In this document: piece by piece, positions 16,309 to 25,076 of the stretch | How the letters are laid out: each line of letters opens with the position of its first letter | Position numbering within the stretch: the first letter of the stretch is position 1 | Assembly (NCBI RefSeq): GCF_900104155.1 | Contig: NZ_FMYB01000011.1 | Span: forward strand, 1 to 64,000 | Direction of reading: 5' to 3' | DNA: 64,000 bases | Source: Butyrivibrio sp. INlla16 | GTDB taxonomy: Bacteria; Bacillota; Clostridia; Lachnospirales; Lachnospiraceae | The notes under the pieces: model-generated | Seen by the model: the letters and a program-made list of their open reading frames with translations, nothing else | What the model was told of the DNA's origin: nothing | Databases searched by the model: none | Program-made: the position numbers and the translations under genes

Positions 16309-17724
16309 CTAGTTTTCGCTCGAAGTGTCAAGGTTCTTAACGTCTCCTTTAACTGTCGAGGCATCCAGAACAATATAATCATAAACGTTTAATCCATAAT
16401 TTGTATTTGATTTTACGATAGCATATTCCTCATTTTGATAAAGTATACTTATCTGTCTGAAATCAGCATAACCTTTATTGATATTATATACACCGACAAG
16501 CGTGTCCTTTGTACTGATAGTAAACTTCTCCTGAGAATCCGACTTAATGAGTAAATCTCCGGCTCTAAGTACATCGTCATCAACATAATAAGCTTCATCA
16601 TTCTCATTATAGAGTTCAATCTCTATAACTTCAGGCGATTCCTTACCGTTTTCATCATACTTATCTCTCAGTACAGTCGAAGTATTATTAACACCTTTGG
16701 ATACATATTCCTTCGGTATAACAAAAAAGCTTTTTTCTGCTATTGATGAATTTGGAATTTTAAGTCCTTTTTCCTCTTCCGTAATGAGCTCAACATTAAG
16801 GAATCTGTCTTTTGAAAAAGTAATCATCGAGTTTGTGAATGAAAGTCCGACAAAAGTGTCACCTGCATCATTTGTTACATAGGATACCTTCCCCCACACT
16901 TCATCCTGATTTTTTAAAAATCTGACCTTAACATATTCTCTTTCCGCGAGAGCCTTTACCTTATCCAGGTCATTCTCATTGATAGCTATCATCCAGTCTT
17001 CATTTGTCGAAAGCTTAAAAGCAGGATCCCCAACACCGACAAGAGAATTACTTATTAGCTGCTTTCTCTCATATTTCGTGCTATCCATAAGGTCCTTACT
17101 TAGATCTGCAAGCCCAATATTTTCATAGCCATCAATATAATACTGAACTATTCCGGTATCCGATGAATAGCAGTAATTAATACTATTCAAGGCCGATGCA
17201 TTTCCGCTAAGTGATTCAATACTTTGAAGAACACTGGCACTAGCCAGCTTTTGAACGGTACCATCAAGGCTACTCTTAAAATCATACACAGTGGAAAACG
17301 ATCTTGGATCAAAGTCCTCACTATAGCTGACTATCTGAGAACGAAGTTCACTTAAATCATCATCGGAAAGTGCTGCCTGCTCAGTACCCTGAGTTTTAAG
17401 GTACTCAAGAAGGTCGCCCGATTCATCAACTGTGTATACAAGATTTCCAACTGCAACCCTTTGACCCTCTGTAGCAAAATAATTTACATAACCTGCATTC
17501 GATGCTTCAACAACCTTTTCCTGCCGAAGTGCTACAGCTTCGTAGATATTATTTGAGGAAAGAGAGCCTTCTCTTACTTCATATCCGACAATATGCTTTT
17601 TACTGAAATAACTGAAAACACAGATAACAACATATACCATCATAAATGCAAAGAATATAATCCCGACATTTATATGCAGAAAAGAAGGATATCGTGTTAT
17701 CTTGTTCTTCTTCTTTTTTACCAT
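16309..17724 (-). CDS. HlyD-like membrane protein upstream of sepF
   Basis: A 471-residue protein with a lysine-rich N-terminus, one transmembrane helix (about 18-40) and a long extracytoplasmic part. After the membrane it has a lipoyl/barrel-sandwich-like segment (ASNAGYVNYFATEGQRV) as in HlyD/biotinyl-lipoyl adaptors, then a helical region (about 110-200) and beta-rich domains. There are no ABC exporter or TolC-like genes nearby, so the usual efflux-adaptor role has no partner here. Proximity to sepF hints at envelope or division work. No Shine-Dalgarno site is visible: a stable hairpin ends 13 bases before the ATG. Class is moderately sure, function unknown. Confidence 0.7.
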   Translation of the reverse strand: MVKKKKNKITRYPSFLHINVGIIFFAFMMVYVVICVFSYFSKKHIVGYEVREGSLSSNNIYEAVALRQEKVVEASNAGYVNYFATEGQRVAVGNLVYTVDESGDLLEYLKTQGTEQAALSDDDLSELRSQIVSYSEDFDPRSFSTVYDFKSSLDGTVQKLASASVLQSIESLSGNASALNSINYCYSSDTGIVQYYIDGYENIGLADLSKDLMDSTKYERKQLISNSLVGVGDPAFKLSTNEDWMIAINENDLDKVKALAEREYVKVRFLKNQDEVWGKVSYVTNDAGDTFVGLSFTNSMITFSKDRFLNVELITEEEKGLKIPNSSIAEKSFFVIPKEYVSKGVNNTSTVLRDKYDENGKESPEVIEIELYNENDEAYYVDDDVLRAGDLLIKSDSQEKFTISTKDTLVGVYNINKGYADFRQISILYQNEEYAIVKSNTNYGLNVYDYIVLDASTVKGDVKNLDTSSEN

Positions 17725-17737
17725 ATTTTAAACTAAA

Positions 17738-17766
17738 GATAAGTCGCGACAATGCCGCGACTTATC
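17738..17766 (-). terminator. Strong hairpin directly before the HlyD-like gene
   Basis: A perfect 11-bp stem GATAAGTCGCG/CGCGACTTATC with 7-base loop. The minus strand continues TTTAGTTT and then the start codon. The poor T-tract makes it either a weak terminator for the P-loop gene or a structure controlling translation of the HlyD-like gene. Confidence 0.6.
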
Positions 17767-17789
17767 GATATCCTATTCTAAATTTATAA

Positions 17790-18209
17790 TCAGAGCGCCA
17801 TTGCAACCTTTGATTTTACACTTTCAGGAAGCTCAGATTCATCCATTGAAACACTGAGTACGAAATCAACATTGAATTTCTCACTCAAACGCTCGAGCTT
17901 TTCAATTGTAGGGGTGATATCTTTTCCTTCAAGACAAGCAATGTTGAGGAAACCATCAAAATACATTTGCTGAAGATCGTGATCCTGTGAAATCACGCCG
18001 CTGACGAAACCGATAAATTCGTCTGAATTCTCAATCATAAATTCCGGAACTACAATAAGGCGAACTTTGTTGTTAAGTTCAAACATGTGCTTTGTATTTC
18101 TGTCAAGAAATACAACATTACCTAAAATGTTCTTAACCTCGGTATTGACCTTGTTCAACAGGCATTTTGTCTTGCCCTTTCCCTTATTCCCAACAATTAA
18201 TTGAACCAT
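17790..18209 (-). CDS. Small P-loop protein of unknown function
   Basis: About 139 residues beginning MVQLIVGNKGKGKTKCLLN, with a Walker A (GNKGKGKT) close to the N-terminus. A plausible Walker B-like strand (MYFDGFLNIA) follows later. It is too short to be a full kinase or GTPase and has no transmembrane segment. GGAGGG favours the second ATG (18209) over the one at 18215. Homologs in Clostridia are sometimes labelled PilT-like, but no PilT motif beyond the P-loop is visible. It has its own promoter and a structured leader and lies between a D,D-carboxypeptidase and the HlyD-like/sepF pair. I do not recognise its function. Confidence 0.7.
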   Translation of the reverse strand: MVQLIVGNKGKGKTKCLLNKVNTEVKNILGNVVFLDRNTKHMFELNNKVRLIVVPEFMIENSDEFIGFVSGVISQDHDLQQMYFDGFLNIACLEGKDITPTIEKLERLSEKFNVDFVLSVSMDESELPESVKSKVAMAL

Positions 18210-18241
18210 ATCCATACCCTCCAGTGTGTGTTATTTTTTTT

Positions 18242-18302
18242 GAGATAAGGCTCGGAAATGTTCGATTTTACCGCTTTAGGTATTATCTAAAACGCTTATC
18301 TC
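18242..18302 (-). promoter_or_regulatory. Structured RNA leader of the P-loop gene
   Basis: On the minus-strand RNA, GAGAUAAG (18295-18302) pairs with CUUAUCUC (18242-18249) to close the element. Directly inside it, CGUUUUAG pairs with CUAAAGCG (18287-18294 with 18272-18279, one G-U) around a 7-base loop, leaving a 22-base strand. The predicted transcript starts about 7 bases before the element. No T-tract follows it, so it is not a terminator. It matches no riboswitch I can name. Confidence 0.5.
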
Positions 18303-18315
18303 TTTTAATAATAAT

Positions 18316-18344
18316 ATTATAATTTACGCACCCGTTATCTGCAA
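18316..18344 (-). promoter_or_regulatory. Promoter of the P-loop gene
   Basis: TTGCAG (18339-18344), 17-base spacer, perfect TATAAT (18316-18321) on the minus strand. It overlaps the 3' end of the D,D-carboxypeptidase gene. Confidence 0.7.
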
Positions 18345-19307
18345 TAACAAATCAGACATTTCACGATAAAGTGTTTCGGTGTCCTCTGCACGCATAATTA
18401 CAGCAATATAATTATTTCCGGAGGTATCCGAAGCAAGCTGAATCAGGCAGTGACCCGCGGCATTTGTAGTTCCTGTCTTTCCCCCAAGAACAGTAATTCC
18501 GGCAGGCATCTCATAATTACCGTTTATATAGCCGTTCGTGTTTTTTACCTCAATATCCCTGAGATCACCGGAAGCCTGATTGTACTGCGTAGAATATGCC
18601 GACATTCTGATAATTTCATTAAATTTGTCGTACTTTAATGCTTCATTGAACATAAGATACATGTCATATACACATGTATAATGATCATCGGCAGTTAATC
18701 CGTTGGGATTCATAAAATGAGTATGAGTTGCACCGATTGCCTTAGCCTCGGCATTCATCTGTTCAACAAAAGCATCCACGCTGCCGGAGATATTCTTTGC
18801 AATGAGCATCGCTATATCATTTGCCGAATAAATAAGAAGTAAATGAAGAGCCTGCTCCAAAGTCATGGAATCACCTTCTTTAAGGTTAACCTTTTGAGCG
18901 CCATCCTCAGTTACATATACATCAGAATCAGCAATTAAAAGCTGATCAAGAGAACCGTTTTTAAGAGCAACTATCGCAGTCATCACCTTTGTCAGTGATG
19001 CAGGATCAATCTGAAGCTGTGCATTTTTGCAATACAAAGTCTTTTTATTGTTCAAATCAAAAAGACCGCAGCAGGTATTATCGCTTAATGTAAGCGAATC
19101 ACCAATATCTCCGTTTGCGACACAGAGATCAGCGGCAAAGCTCTTCATGACAACAACTCCGAATTCATTATACTCAGTTGATGCAATTTTATATGGAAAA
19201 GCATACTCTTTGTCAGCACAACCGCATAAAAAAACAGAAAAAACAAGCGCAAGACAAAGCATGCTAAAATGTCTCTTCAATTTATTTATACATCTCACGC
19301 CACTCAA
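18324..19307 (-). CDS. D-alanyl-D-alanine carboxypeptidase (S11/PBP5 family), putative lipoprotein
   Basis: Serine carboxypeptidase trimming the terminal D-Ala of peptidoglycan stem peptides. The three penicillin-binding motifs are present: SLTK, SAN and KTG ([12 protein letters not shown]). The N-terminus has a basic stretch and hydrophobic segment ending in FLCGC, a likely lipobox with Cys30, so it is probably anchored as a lipoprotein rather than by a C-terminal helix. Initiation is unclear: TTG 19307 lies three bases after GAGGAG, GTG 19298 twelve bases after it. Either gives a workable signal peptide. The start lies inside mgsA (26-base overlap). It ends the rod-shape operon, consistent with wall maturation. 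Confidence 0.9.
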   Translation of the reverse strand: MSGVRCINKLKRHFSMLCLALVFSVFLCGCADKEYAFPYKIASTEYNEFGVVVMKSFAADLCVANGDIGDSLTLSDNTCCGLFDLNNKKTLYCKNAQLQIDPASLTKVMTAIVALKNGSLDQLLIADSDVYVTEDGAQKVNLKEGDSMTLEQALHLLLIYSANDIAMLIAKNISGSVDAFVEQMNAEAKAIGATHTHFMNPNGLTADDHYTCVYDMYLMFNEALKYDKFNEIIRMSAYSTQYNQASGDLRDIEVKNTNGYINGNYEMPAGITVLGGKTGTTNAAGHCLIQLASDTSGNNYIAVIMRAEDTETLYREMSDLLLQITGA

Positions 19308-19677
19308 GATCTCCTCTATCCAAAGATTTGATTAATAATTCAGCTGTAGCAAGGTTTGTTGCAATCGGAATATTATGCATATCACATAATCTCATTACAT
19401 TATTTACATCAGGCTCATGAACCTTCTGTGTAAGAGGATCACGAAGGAAAACAACAAGATCTATCTCGTTTGCTTCAATTGCAGCGCCAATCTGCTGAGA
19501 TCCGCCAAGATGGCCTGCCAGATATTTGTGTATATTCAGATTTGTAACCTCTTCAATAAGTCTTCCCGTAGTTCCAGTCGCATAAAGATCATGCTTGGAT
19601 AAAATACCTCTGTAAGCAATACAGAAGTTCTGCATTAATTTCTTTTTTGCATCATGAGCTATAAAAGCAATATTCAT
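19282..19677 (-). CDS. mgsA: Methylglyoxal synthase homolog with a replaced catalytic Asp
   Basis: The family converts dihydroxyacetone phosphate to methylglyoxal and phosphate. The 131-residue protein keeps most of the fold and phosphate site: IAHDAKK (Asp9), [16 protein letters not shown] (Asp80), HEPDV (His87, Asp90), and IATNLATAE. The segment GGDQQ, whose Asp is the catalytic base (Asp71) in E. coli, reads GGSQQ with Ser60, encoded by TCT at 19498-19500. Activity may therefore be reduced or changed. AAGGGG seven bases before the ATG supports the start. It lies between rodA and the D,D-carboxypeptidase, an arrangement I recall from Clostridia. Family firm, activity uncertain. Confidence 0.88.
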   Translation of the reverse strand: MNIAFIAHDAKKKLMQNFCIAYRGILSKHDLYATGTTGRLIEEVTNLNIHKYLAGHLGGSQQIGAAIEANEIDLVVFLRDPLTQKVHEPDVNNVMRLCDMHNIPIATNLATAELLIKSLDRGDLEWREMYK

Positions 19678-19697
19678 TGGTAATCCCCTTCCCCAAC

Positions 19698-20834
19698 TTA
19701 AAAGTATTTTTTGCCTTGCAGTCGTACATTAAGTACAAACCCCATACCCACAAAGCAGCTGACAATAGATGTTAGTCCTGCGCTGACAAAGGGCAGTGGA
19801 ATTCCTGTATTCGGTAGTGCTCCTGTAGCAACACCAATATTAAGAAATCCCTGAAATCCTATCCAGGCCCCCATACCTGTAGCTATAAGCTGCCCTGTTA
19901 GATCCTTTGCTCTACCGGCTATAACCATGCATTCAAGAGCAATAAGAAGAATCAAAACAATAACCGCACATCCACCTATAAACCCGAATTCTTCTCCAAC
20001 TACAGTAAAAATAAAGTCCGTCTGAGACTCGGAAACGAAGCCGCCGTTCAAAACAGAACTAATCTCGTTTGTGTTGTAACCTTTTCCTAATAGCTGACCG
20101 GAGCCTATAGCCATAATAGAATTAAGGGTCTGATAAGCGTCCGATGAAGCAAAATCTTCCGGATGAAGCCACGCCAAAACACGCCTTTGCTGATAATCAC
20201 GCAAAATCACACTCTTATCCGCAAGCGCATCAAAAATAACAAGTAAGGCTGTCGGTATTGAAATAGCAAGAACCGTTATCACAAATTTTATATTTATGCC
20301 GGCTGAGAACAATATGCAACAAATAATAACTGTTAACATAATTGTCGTGGAAAGATCAGGCTGTAGTACAATCATGATAAGCGGCGGTGCCAAAAGCCCA
20401 AGACAAATAAAAATAAAGTATATCTTTTTGATTTTATCCTTATGTTTCATTATGAACGCTGAAAAAAATAAAATCAATAATATTTTTGATGCTTCAGAGG
20501 GCTGAAACTGTACTCCTAGTACAGTAATCCATCTTGTAGCACCTTTTACTGAATGGCTCAAAGGTGTAAACACCAGTGATAAAACAACCAGATTCAGGAT
20601 ATAGTAAATTGCATAAAACTTACAAATAAAAATATAATCAAGCAGGGATACGAAAATCATCATAAATACCCCCAAAACTATACCCACAATCTGCTTCTTT
20701 TTATAAGATGGATCCGCACTTCCCACAGCCATTACGCCTATGCAGGAAAGTGCTATAAGCATCATAACAAGCTTAAAATCATAATCAAATATATGATAGC
20801 TTTTTAGTTTTTCCAAAAATGTCTCAGTCCGCAT
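19698..20834 (-). CDS. rodA: Rod-shape SEDS glycosyltransferase RodA
   Basis: Polytopic SEDS protein that polymerises lipid II for lateral wall growth in partnership with the class B PBP just upstream. About ten membrane segments; family features include [28 protein letters not shown] and the C-terminal [16 protein letters not shown]. The frame is open to 20912, but GGTGGAG six bases before ATG 20834 gives a normal start (378 residues) inside the end of the PBP2 gene. That 11-base overlap implies coupled translation. RodA rather than FtsW is favoured by the mre context. Confidence 0.93.
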   Translation of the reverse strand: MRTETFLEKLKSYHIFDYDFKLVMMLIALSCIGVMAVGSADPSYKKKQIVGIVLGVFMMIFVSLLDYIFICKFYAIYYILNLVVLSLVFTPLSHSVKGATRWITVLGVQFQPSEASKILLILFFSAFIMKHKDKIKKIYFIFICLGLLAPPLIMIVLQPDLSTTIMLTVIICCILFSAGINIKFVITVLAISIPTALLVIFDALADKSVILRDYQQRRVLAWLHPEDFASSDAYQTLNSIMAIGSGQLLGKGYNTNEISSVLNGGFVSESQTDFIFTVVGEEFGFIGGCAVIVLILLIALECMVIAGRAKDLTGQLIATGMGAWIGFQGFLNIGVATGALPNTGIPLPFVSAGLTSIVSCFVGMGFVLNVRLQGKKYF

Positions 20835-23712
20835 TTGCTTCTCCACCTTGCAATTCTTGCGCTGTTCCGCTCTGCACCTCTTCCGGCTGTGCAAGCCCGA
20901 AGTAATATGCAAGAGCCTTCTTGGTTATCTGAGCGGCATAACTTGAAGAATATCCGAAAGCTATTCTGGTAGCTATGGATATTTCAGGCTTCTCATAAGG
21001 AGCATAGCATACAAAAAGTGCATGGTTTGCTCGTTTCTTTGATTCCTCGGCAGTACCCGTCTTACCTGCAACATTTACTGCCAGATCATCAAAATAAGGC
21101 TTGTCCTCTACAACCTGACGCATACCCATGTGTATGGCATTCCAGAAAGAAGAATCCATATCTATATGATTTCTTACAGTCGCTCCATGCTCTTCAAGAA
21201 GATTTCCGTTTGAATCAGAAGTCTTCTTAACCAGAGTAAGGTTATAACATGTACCGCTATTGGCAACAGCGGTTATATATCTTGCAAGACCTACTGTTGT
21301 AAATGAGTTGGTACCCTGACCGATTGCGGAACGAGTCGAGTCAATGTCGGAAACAATCGGATCATATTCAGTAATCTCAATGCCGGTAGTCTCACTTAAA
21401 CCATAGAGATCTGCATATTTAGCAAGCTTTTCAAGACCCACTTCGGATTTATAGTTTTCGCCCACAAGACTAAGTCTGTAGCCGACCTCAAAAAAGAAAG
21501 CGTTACAGGAATTTCTTATTCCGCCAGTAACATCGAGTGACCCGTGTGATGCAGGATAAATCCAGCAGTGTGCGGGATTTGTATTATCAAGCTTATCAAA
21601 TACACCGGTACAGGTGATTGTGGAGCCTAAATCTATGACTCCCTCCATCAGACCTGCCGTTGCCGATACCATCTTAAAGGTAGAACCGGGCGCGGTTCTT
21701 TGCATCGTTGCATAATTAAGAAGCGGTGAAGACTGATCGCTTCTAAGCTTTGCGTAATACTCTGAATCAACGCCGTTAGCCATTTTATTATTATCATATC
21801 CGGGATATGACACAAGAGCCAAAACATCTCCGTTATTAACATCCGTAACAACCATTGATCCGGTACAGGGATCAAGTGCCAGCTGTGCGGGAGTAATATC
21901 CAGGTTTGATATTCTGTTTACCATAAAAGTATACGGAGATTCTGAGCCCGCAAGCCACTGCGAAAGCTCTTCTTCAGGTAGCTCTACTACTCCCTGCTCA
22001 AGCAGTATATTGCAAACAGCATTTCCGCTTATCAGATCATCCTGAAGAAGATACTTGTAAAGCTTTTTATTAAACTCATCATCCTCAGAAATATCATTGA
22101 AAATATATTCTACAATAGTGTTAAATATCTCCTGCGAATCCACATACTGGCTCTCAAGATCAAGAACCGTTACATCGATCCAGTTTGCTGAAATGCAGTA
22201 TCTGATATAATCCGAAAGCGAAATTGTTTCTTCTGTAGTCCATGCTACATAAGTTTTATCTTCCTTATCGACCTTTTCGGAATCAATAACCCCATTATTA
22301 TATAGCTTATTTGCTATATAACTCATGTAAACCTGATACTCCTTCGTAAGCTGATTATACGGAGTGTTCAGTTCCGTAAACTCACTTCTTAGGCCTTCGT
22401 TTACCTGCTTTTTTTTGGTCAAAAAGCTCTCATGAACTAACATCTCTGAAGGCCCTGCTTCAGAGCTTTCCATATGCTTTAAATTTATTACATGGTTATC
22501 AAAAAGCGCAAAATATACATCATATATCGGTATCTGTATTTCACTGGCCTTTTGATTTTCACCCATAGTAAAGAATTTGATATTTTGAATCTTGGAAATC
22601 AAAATGCCGGCAAGCGATTGCTCGATTATGTTGTAGCATGCTTCCTGCAGATCTTTATCAATGGTCAGATATACATCACTTCCTGCAGTCGAATCTATAT
22701 AACTACTGGTTTCTATAACCTTACCTGTGTTATCTACATATACTGTCTCACTACCCTTTGTACCCTGCAGTACATGTTCCATTGACTGCTCAATTCCTGA
22801 TTTACCGACTGTGTCATTTGAATTATAAGACGGATTTACAGCCTGTAATTCAGCAAGTTCGGTGTCGGAAACCTTTCCGGTATAACCGATAATCTGAGAA
22901 AAATACTCGGAATCAACATATACACGGGCTGTATTTTCTTCAATGGATACACCCTCAAGGATATTTGCATTCTCCATGATATCCGCAACTGTCTTATCGC
23001 TGACACTCGTTGCAATGGTCGTATTAATATACTTCTGATAGCTATTAGAGTACATCTTATATCTTACGACTATAACCTTGAGCATCCTGTCTTTGGTATA
23101 ACCCATTCCGGGAACAAAACTCTTCTTATTTCCAGGTTCAGAATAATCACCTATACCGAATTTAGTACAAAGATCGTCCACTACCTCACTTGCTGTCTTG
23201 GACCTTTCTTCGTATTTTAAATCATTTGTGCTTGTTCTGCCGTACACATCAGCAAGAAAACGTAGCAGAGCCTTATCTTCTACAGTAAACTCAAAATTAT
23301 TTGAACTGCTCAGTTGAATATTGAAATCAGTATCAACGGTATCACCGTCTTTTTCGACGATATCGATTGTCTTATTTATCGTCTCATTGATTGCAGCGTT
23401 TTTACCTGAACCCGATTCATATACATCCTCGATCATAACAGAATTTGAAAGCTGATTATATGCAAGAAGATTGCCGTTTCGGTCGTAGATATTACCTCTG
23501 GCCGCAGAAATAGACTTTTCTTTCATAATCTTTAACTGAAATGAATCCTGGTAGGTTTCACCTTTTACGATCTGCAAAAAGAAAAGTCTGTAAATAAGCC
23601 CTGCAGACGCAAGTATCATCAGGGCCGATATCATGACAAGACGTGACGTTATGAAATTGACAAAAACTTCCTTTATCTTACTAAACAAATTTCTTTGCGC
23701 TCCTTTGTTCAA
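20824..23712 (-). CDS. mrdA: Penicillin-binding protein 2-type transpeptidase with large insertion
   Basis: Class B PBP cross-linking peptidoglycan in the elongasome. One N-terminal transmembrane helix (about 24-46), the dimerisation/pedestal domain, then the transpeptidase with STFK (677-680), SCN (735-737) and KTGT (884-887). At 962 residues it is about 300 longer than typical PBP2. The excess is mainly residues 372-612, acidic and helical, inserted before the SxxK region; long PBP2 forms are known in Clostridia. The start is ambiguous: TTG 23712, or TTG 23688 eleven bases after AAAGGAG. It overlaps mreD (up to 32 bases) and rodA (11 bases). Confidence 0.92.
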   Translation of the reverse strand: MNKGAQRNLFSKIKEVFVNFITSRLVMISALMILASAGLIYRLFFLQIVKGETYQDSFQLKIMKEKSISAARGNIYDRNGNLLAYNQLSNSVMIEDVYESGSGKNAAINETINKTIDIVEKDGDTVDTDFNIQLSSSNNFEFTVEDKALLRFLADVYGRTSTNDLKYEERSKTASEVVDDLCTKFGIGDYSEPGNKKSFVPGMGYTKDRMLKVIVVRYKMYSNSYQKYINTTIATSVSDKTVADIMENANILEGVSIEENTARVYVDSEYFSQIIGYTGKVSDTELAELQAVNPSYNSNDTVGKSGIEQSMEHVLQGTKGSETVYVDNTGKVIETSSYIDSTAGSDVYLTIDKDLQEACYNIIEQSLAGILISKIQNIKFFTMGENQKASEIQIPIYDVYFALFDNHVINLKHMESSEAGPSEMLVHESFLTKKKQVNEGLRSEFTELNTPYNQLTKEYQVYMSYIANKLYNNGVIDSEKVDKEDKTYVAWTTEETISLSDYIRYCISANWIDVTVLDLESQYVDSQEIFNTIVEYIFNDISEDDEFNKKLYKYLLQDDLISGNAVCNILLEQGVVELPEEELSQWLAGSESPYTFMVNRISNLDITPAQLALDPCTGSMVVTDVNNGDVLALVSYPGYDNNKMANGVDSEYYAKLRSDQSSPLLNYATMQRTAPGSTFKMVSATAGLMEGVIDLGSTITCTGVFDKLDNTNPAHCWIYPASHGSLDVTGGIRNSCNAFFFEVGYRLSLVGENYKSEVGLEKLAKYADLYGLSETTGIEITEYDPIVSDIDSTRSAIGQGTNSFTTVGLARYITAVANSGTCYNLTLVKKTSDSNGNLLEEHGATVRNHIDMDSSFWNAIHMGMRQVVEDKPYFDDLAVNVAGKTGTAEESKKRANHALFVCYAPYEKPEISIATRIAFGYSSSYAAQITKKALAYYFGLAQPEEVQSGTAQELQGGEANAD

Positions 23713-24199
23713 TATCTTCCAGATAGGAATTTATCTTGATAAGAACAGGATAAATAAATACTGCCACCAAAGCTGTATATACAACCTCGGGCAAAATCAC
23801 GTTTATTGTGTAATATGTAATATTGAATTTGTTTCTGAACATAAACAGAAGCACATAACAGATAAATCCGAACAAAAAGTCCGAAGAAACTATTAGTGCC
23901 AAAGGAAGGAGAATATTTTCGGGGAAAAATATCTTATTGAACTTCCCGATAATAAAACCTATATACATATAGATAAGAGCATAAAAGCCCAGATAGGTAC
24001 CAAAGAAAATATCCACCAACAATCCACAGAACATACCAACAACCATTCCACTCTTATCCCCACGCATGAAAGCATAAGAGGAAGTCAGGATGATCATCAG
24101 ATTAGGTACAATTCCGCTGAAATCCAACACCCTGAATACGGTTGTCTGCATTATGAAGCTTATTAAAATAGATAAAAAAATAAATAATAATCTTCGCAT
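23681..24199 (-). CDS. mreD: Rod-shape-determining protein MreD
   Basis: A 172-residue hydrophobic protein with about five membrane segments and the usual MreD pattern (VLDFSGIVPNLMIIL near the start, GMFCGLLVDIFFG in the middle). It connects MreC with the synthetic enzymes RodA and PBP2. Sequence conservation in this family is weak, so position between mreC (10-base gap) and the PBP2 gene is important for the call. Confidence 0.9.
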   Translation of the reverse strand: MRRLLFIFLSILISFIMQTTVFRVLDFSGIVPNLMIILTSSYAFMRGDKSGMVVGMFCGLLVDIFFGTYLGFYALIYMYIGFIIGKFNKIFFPENILLPLALIVSSDFLFGFICYVLLFMFRNKFNITYYTINVILPEVVYTALVAVFIYPVLIKINSYLEDIEQRSAKKFV

Positions 24200-24209
24200 A
24201 AAAACAATA

Positions 24210-25076
24210 TTATTCCCCGGTATTTTTCAGTTCCATGACAACAAGAACTTCATTCATGTATTCAAATTGAACTACCGGCGTAATCTTACCGGATTTTGTC
24301 AGATTATTTGAATCTTCTTCTATTGTAGAGATATATCCGACCAAAACTCCGGGCAGGTATTTATCACTGATATTTGAAGTAACTACCTTATCACCGACAC
24401 TGACTTTGTCAGCCTCGTCAACAAGCTTGGAAAAAGCAATCTGACCTTCGTTATATAACTCAAGGTCTCCTGTAGCGATAAGATTTTCAGATGCCGAAAG
24501 AACCGTACAACTGACAGAAGAATTATCAGCGATAATGGTCTGAACCTTAGCCCAGTCAGGACCAACATCGGTAACTCTACCGACTAGACCGCCGCCGGCA
24601 ATTACATTCATGTCAACTTCAACGCCTACATCAGATCCCTTATCAATAACAAAGGAATGATACCAGTTGCCGGCATCCTTAGCTATTATTCTTGCTCCGA
24701 TTTTTTTATAATCGGAATACTGTGCATCAAGTTCATACAATTCGCGCAGCTTTATCAGTTCATATTTATCCTGCTCAAGATGGGTATTCTCAATTGTAAG
24801 CTGCTCGATCTGGGATTTCAGATCCTGGTTTTCCTTCTGAAGAGCTCGTATACTTTCAAGATTGTCAGCAGTACTCTTCATCCAGACGCCTACAGTAGTA
24901 ATACCTTTTTGAAAAGGAATAACAGCTGTTCCGGCAAAGGAGTTAACTGAACGATTAAAAACATTGGTATTGAACGTAATTATGATAAGTCCAACACATA
25001 AAATTGTTAAAATAAAGAGGAGATATTTACTTGGAAGTGTAAATTTATCTCCCCCTCTTTTAATGATAGGACTCAT
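24210..25076 (-). CDS. mreC: Cell shape protein MreC
   Basis: A 288-residue single-pass protein (transmembrane segment about 18-36) followed by a coiled coil (about 75-112, ALQKENQDLKSQIEQLTIEN) and a double beta-barrel extracytoplasmic domain with GARIIAKDAGNWYHSFVIDKG and AGGGLVGRV. It scaffolds PBP2 and MreB. Its ATG follows the mreB stop codon directly, with GAAGAGG in the end of mreB as the ribosome-binding site. Confidence 0.94.
   Translation of the reverse strand: MSPIIKRGGDKFTLPSKYLLFILTILCVGLIIITFNTNVFNRSVNSFAGTAVIPFQKGITTVGVWMKSTADNLESIRALQKENQDLKSQIEQLTIENTHLEQDKYELIKLRELYELDAQYSDYKKIGARIIAKDAGNWYHSFVIDKGSDVGVEVDMNVIAGGGLVGRVTDVGPDWAKVQTIIADNSSVSCTVLSASENLIATGDLELYNEGQIAFSKLVDEADKVSVGDKVVTSNISDKYLPGVLVGYISTIEEDSNNLTKSGKITPVVQFEYMNEVLVVMELKNTGE

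Noticed and set aside
20824..23712. Frameshift or gene fusion in the PBP2 gene because of its length
   Set aside because: The frame is continuous, the extra segment lies between conserved domains, and long PBP2 proteins are known in Clostridia.
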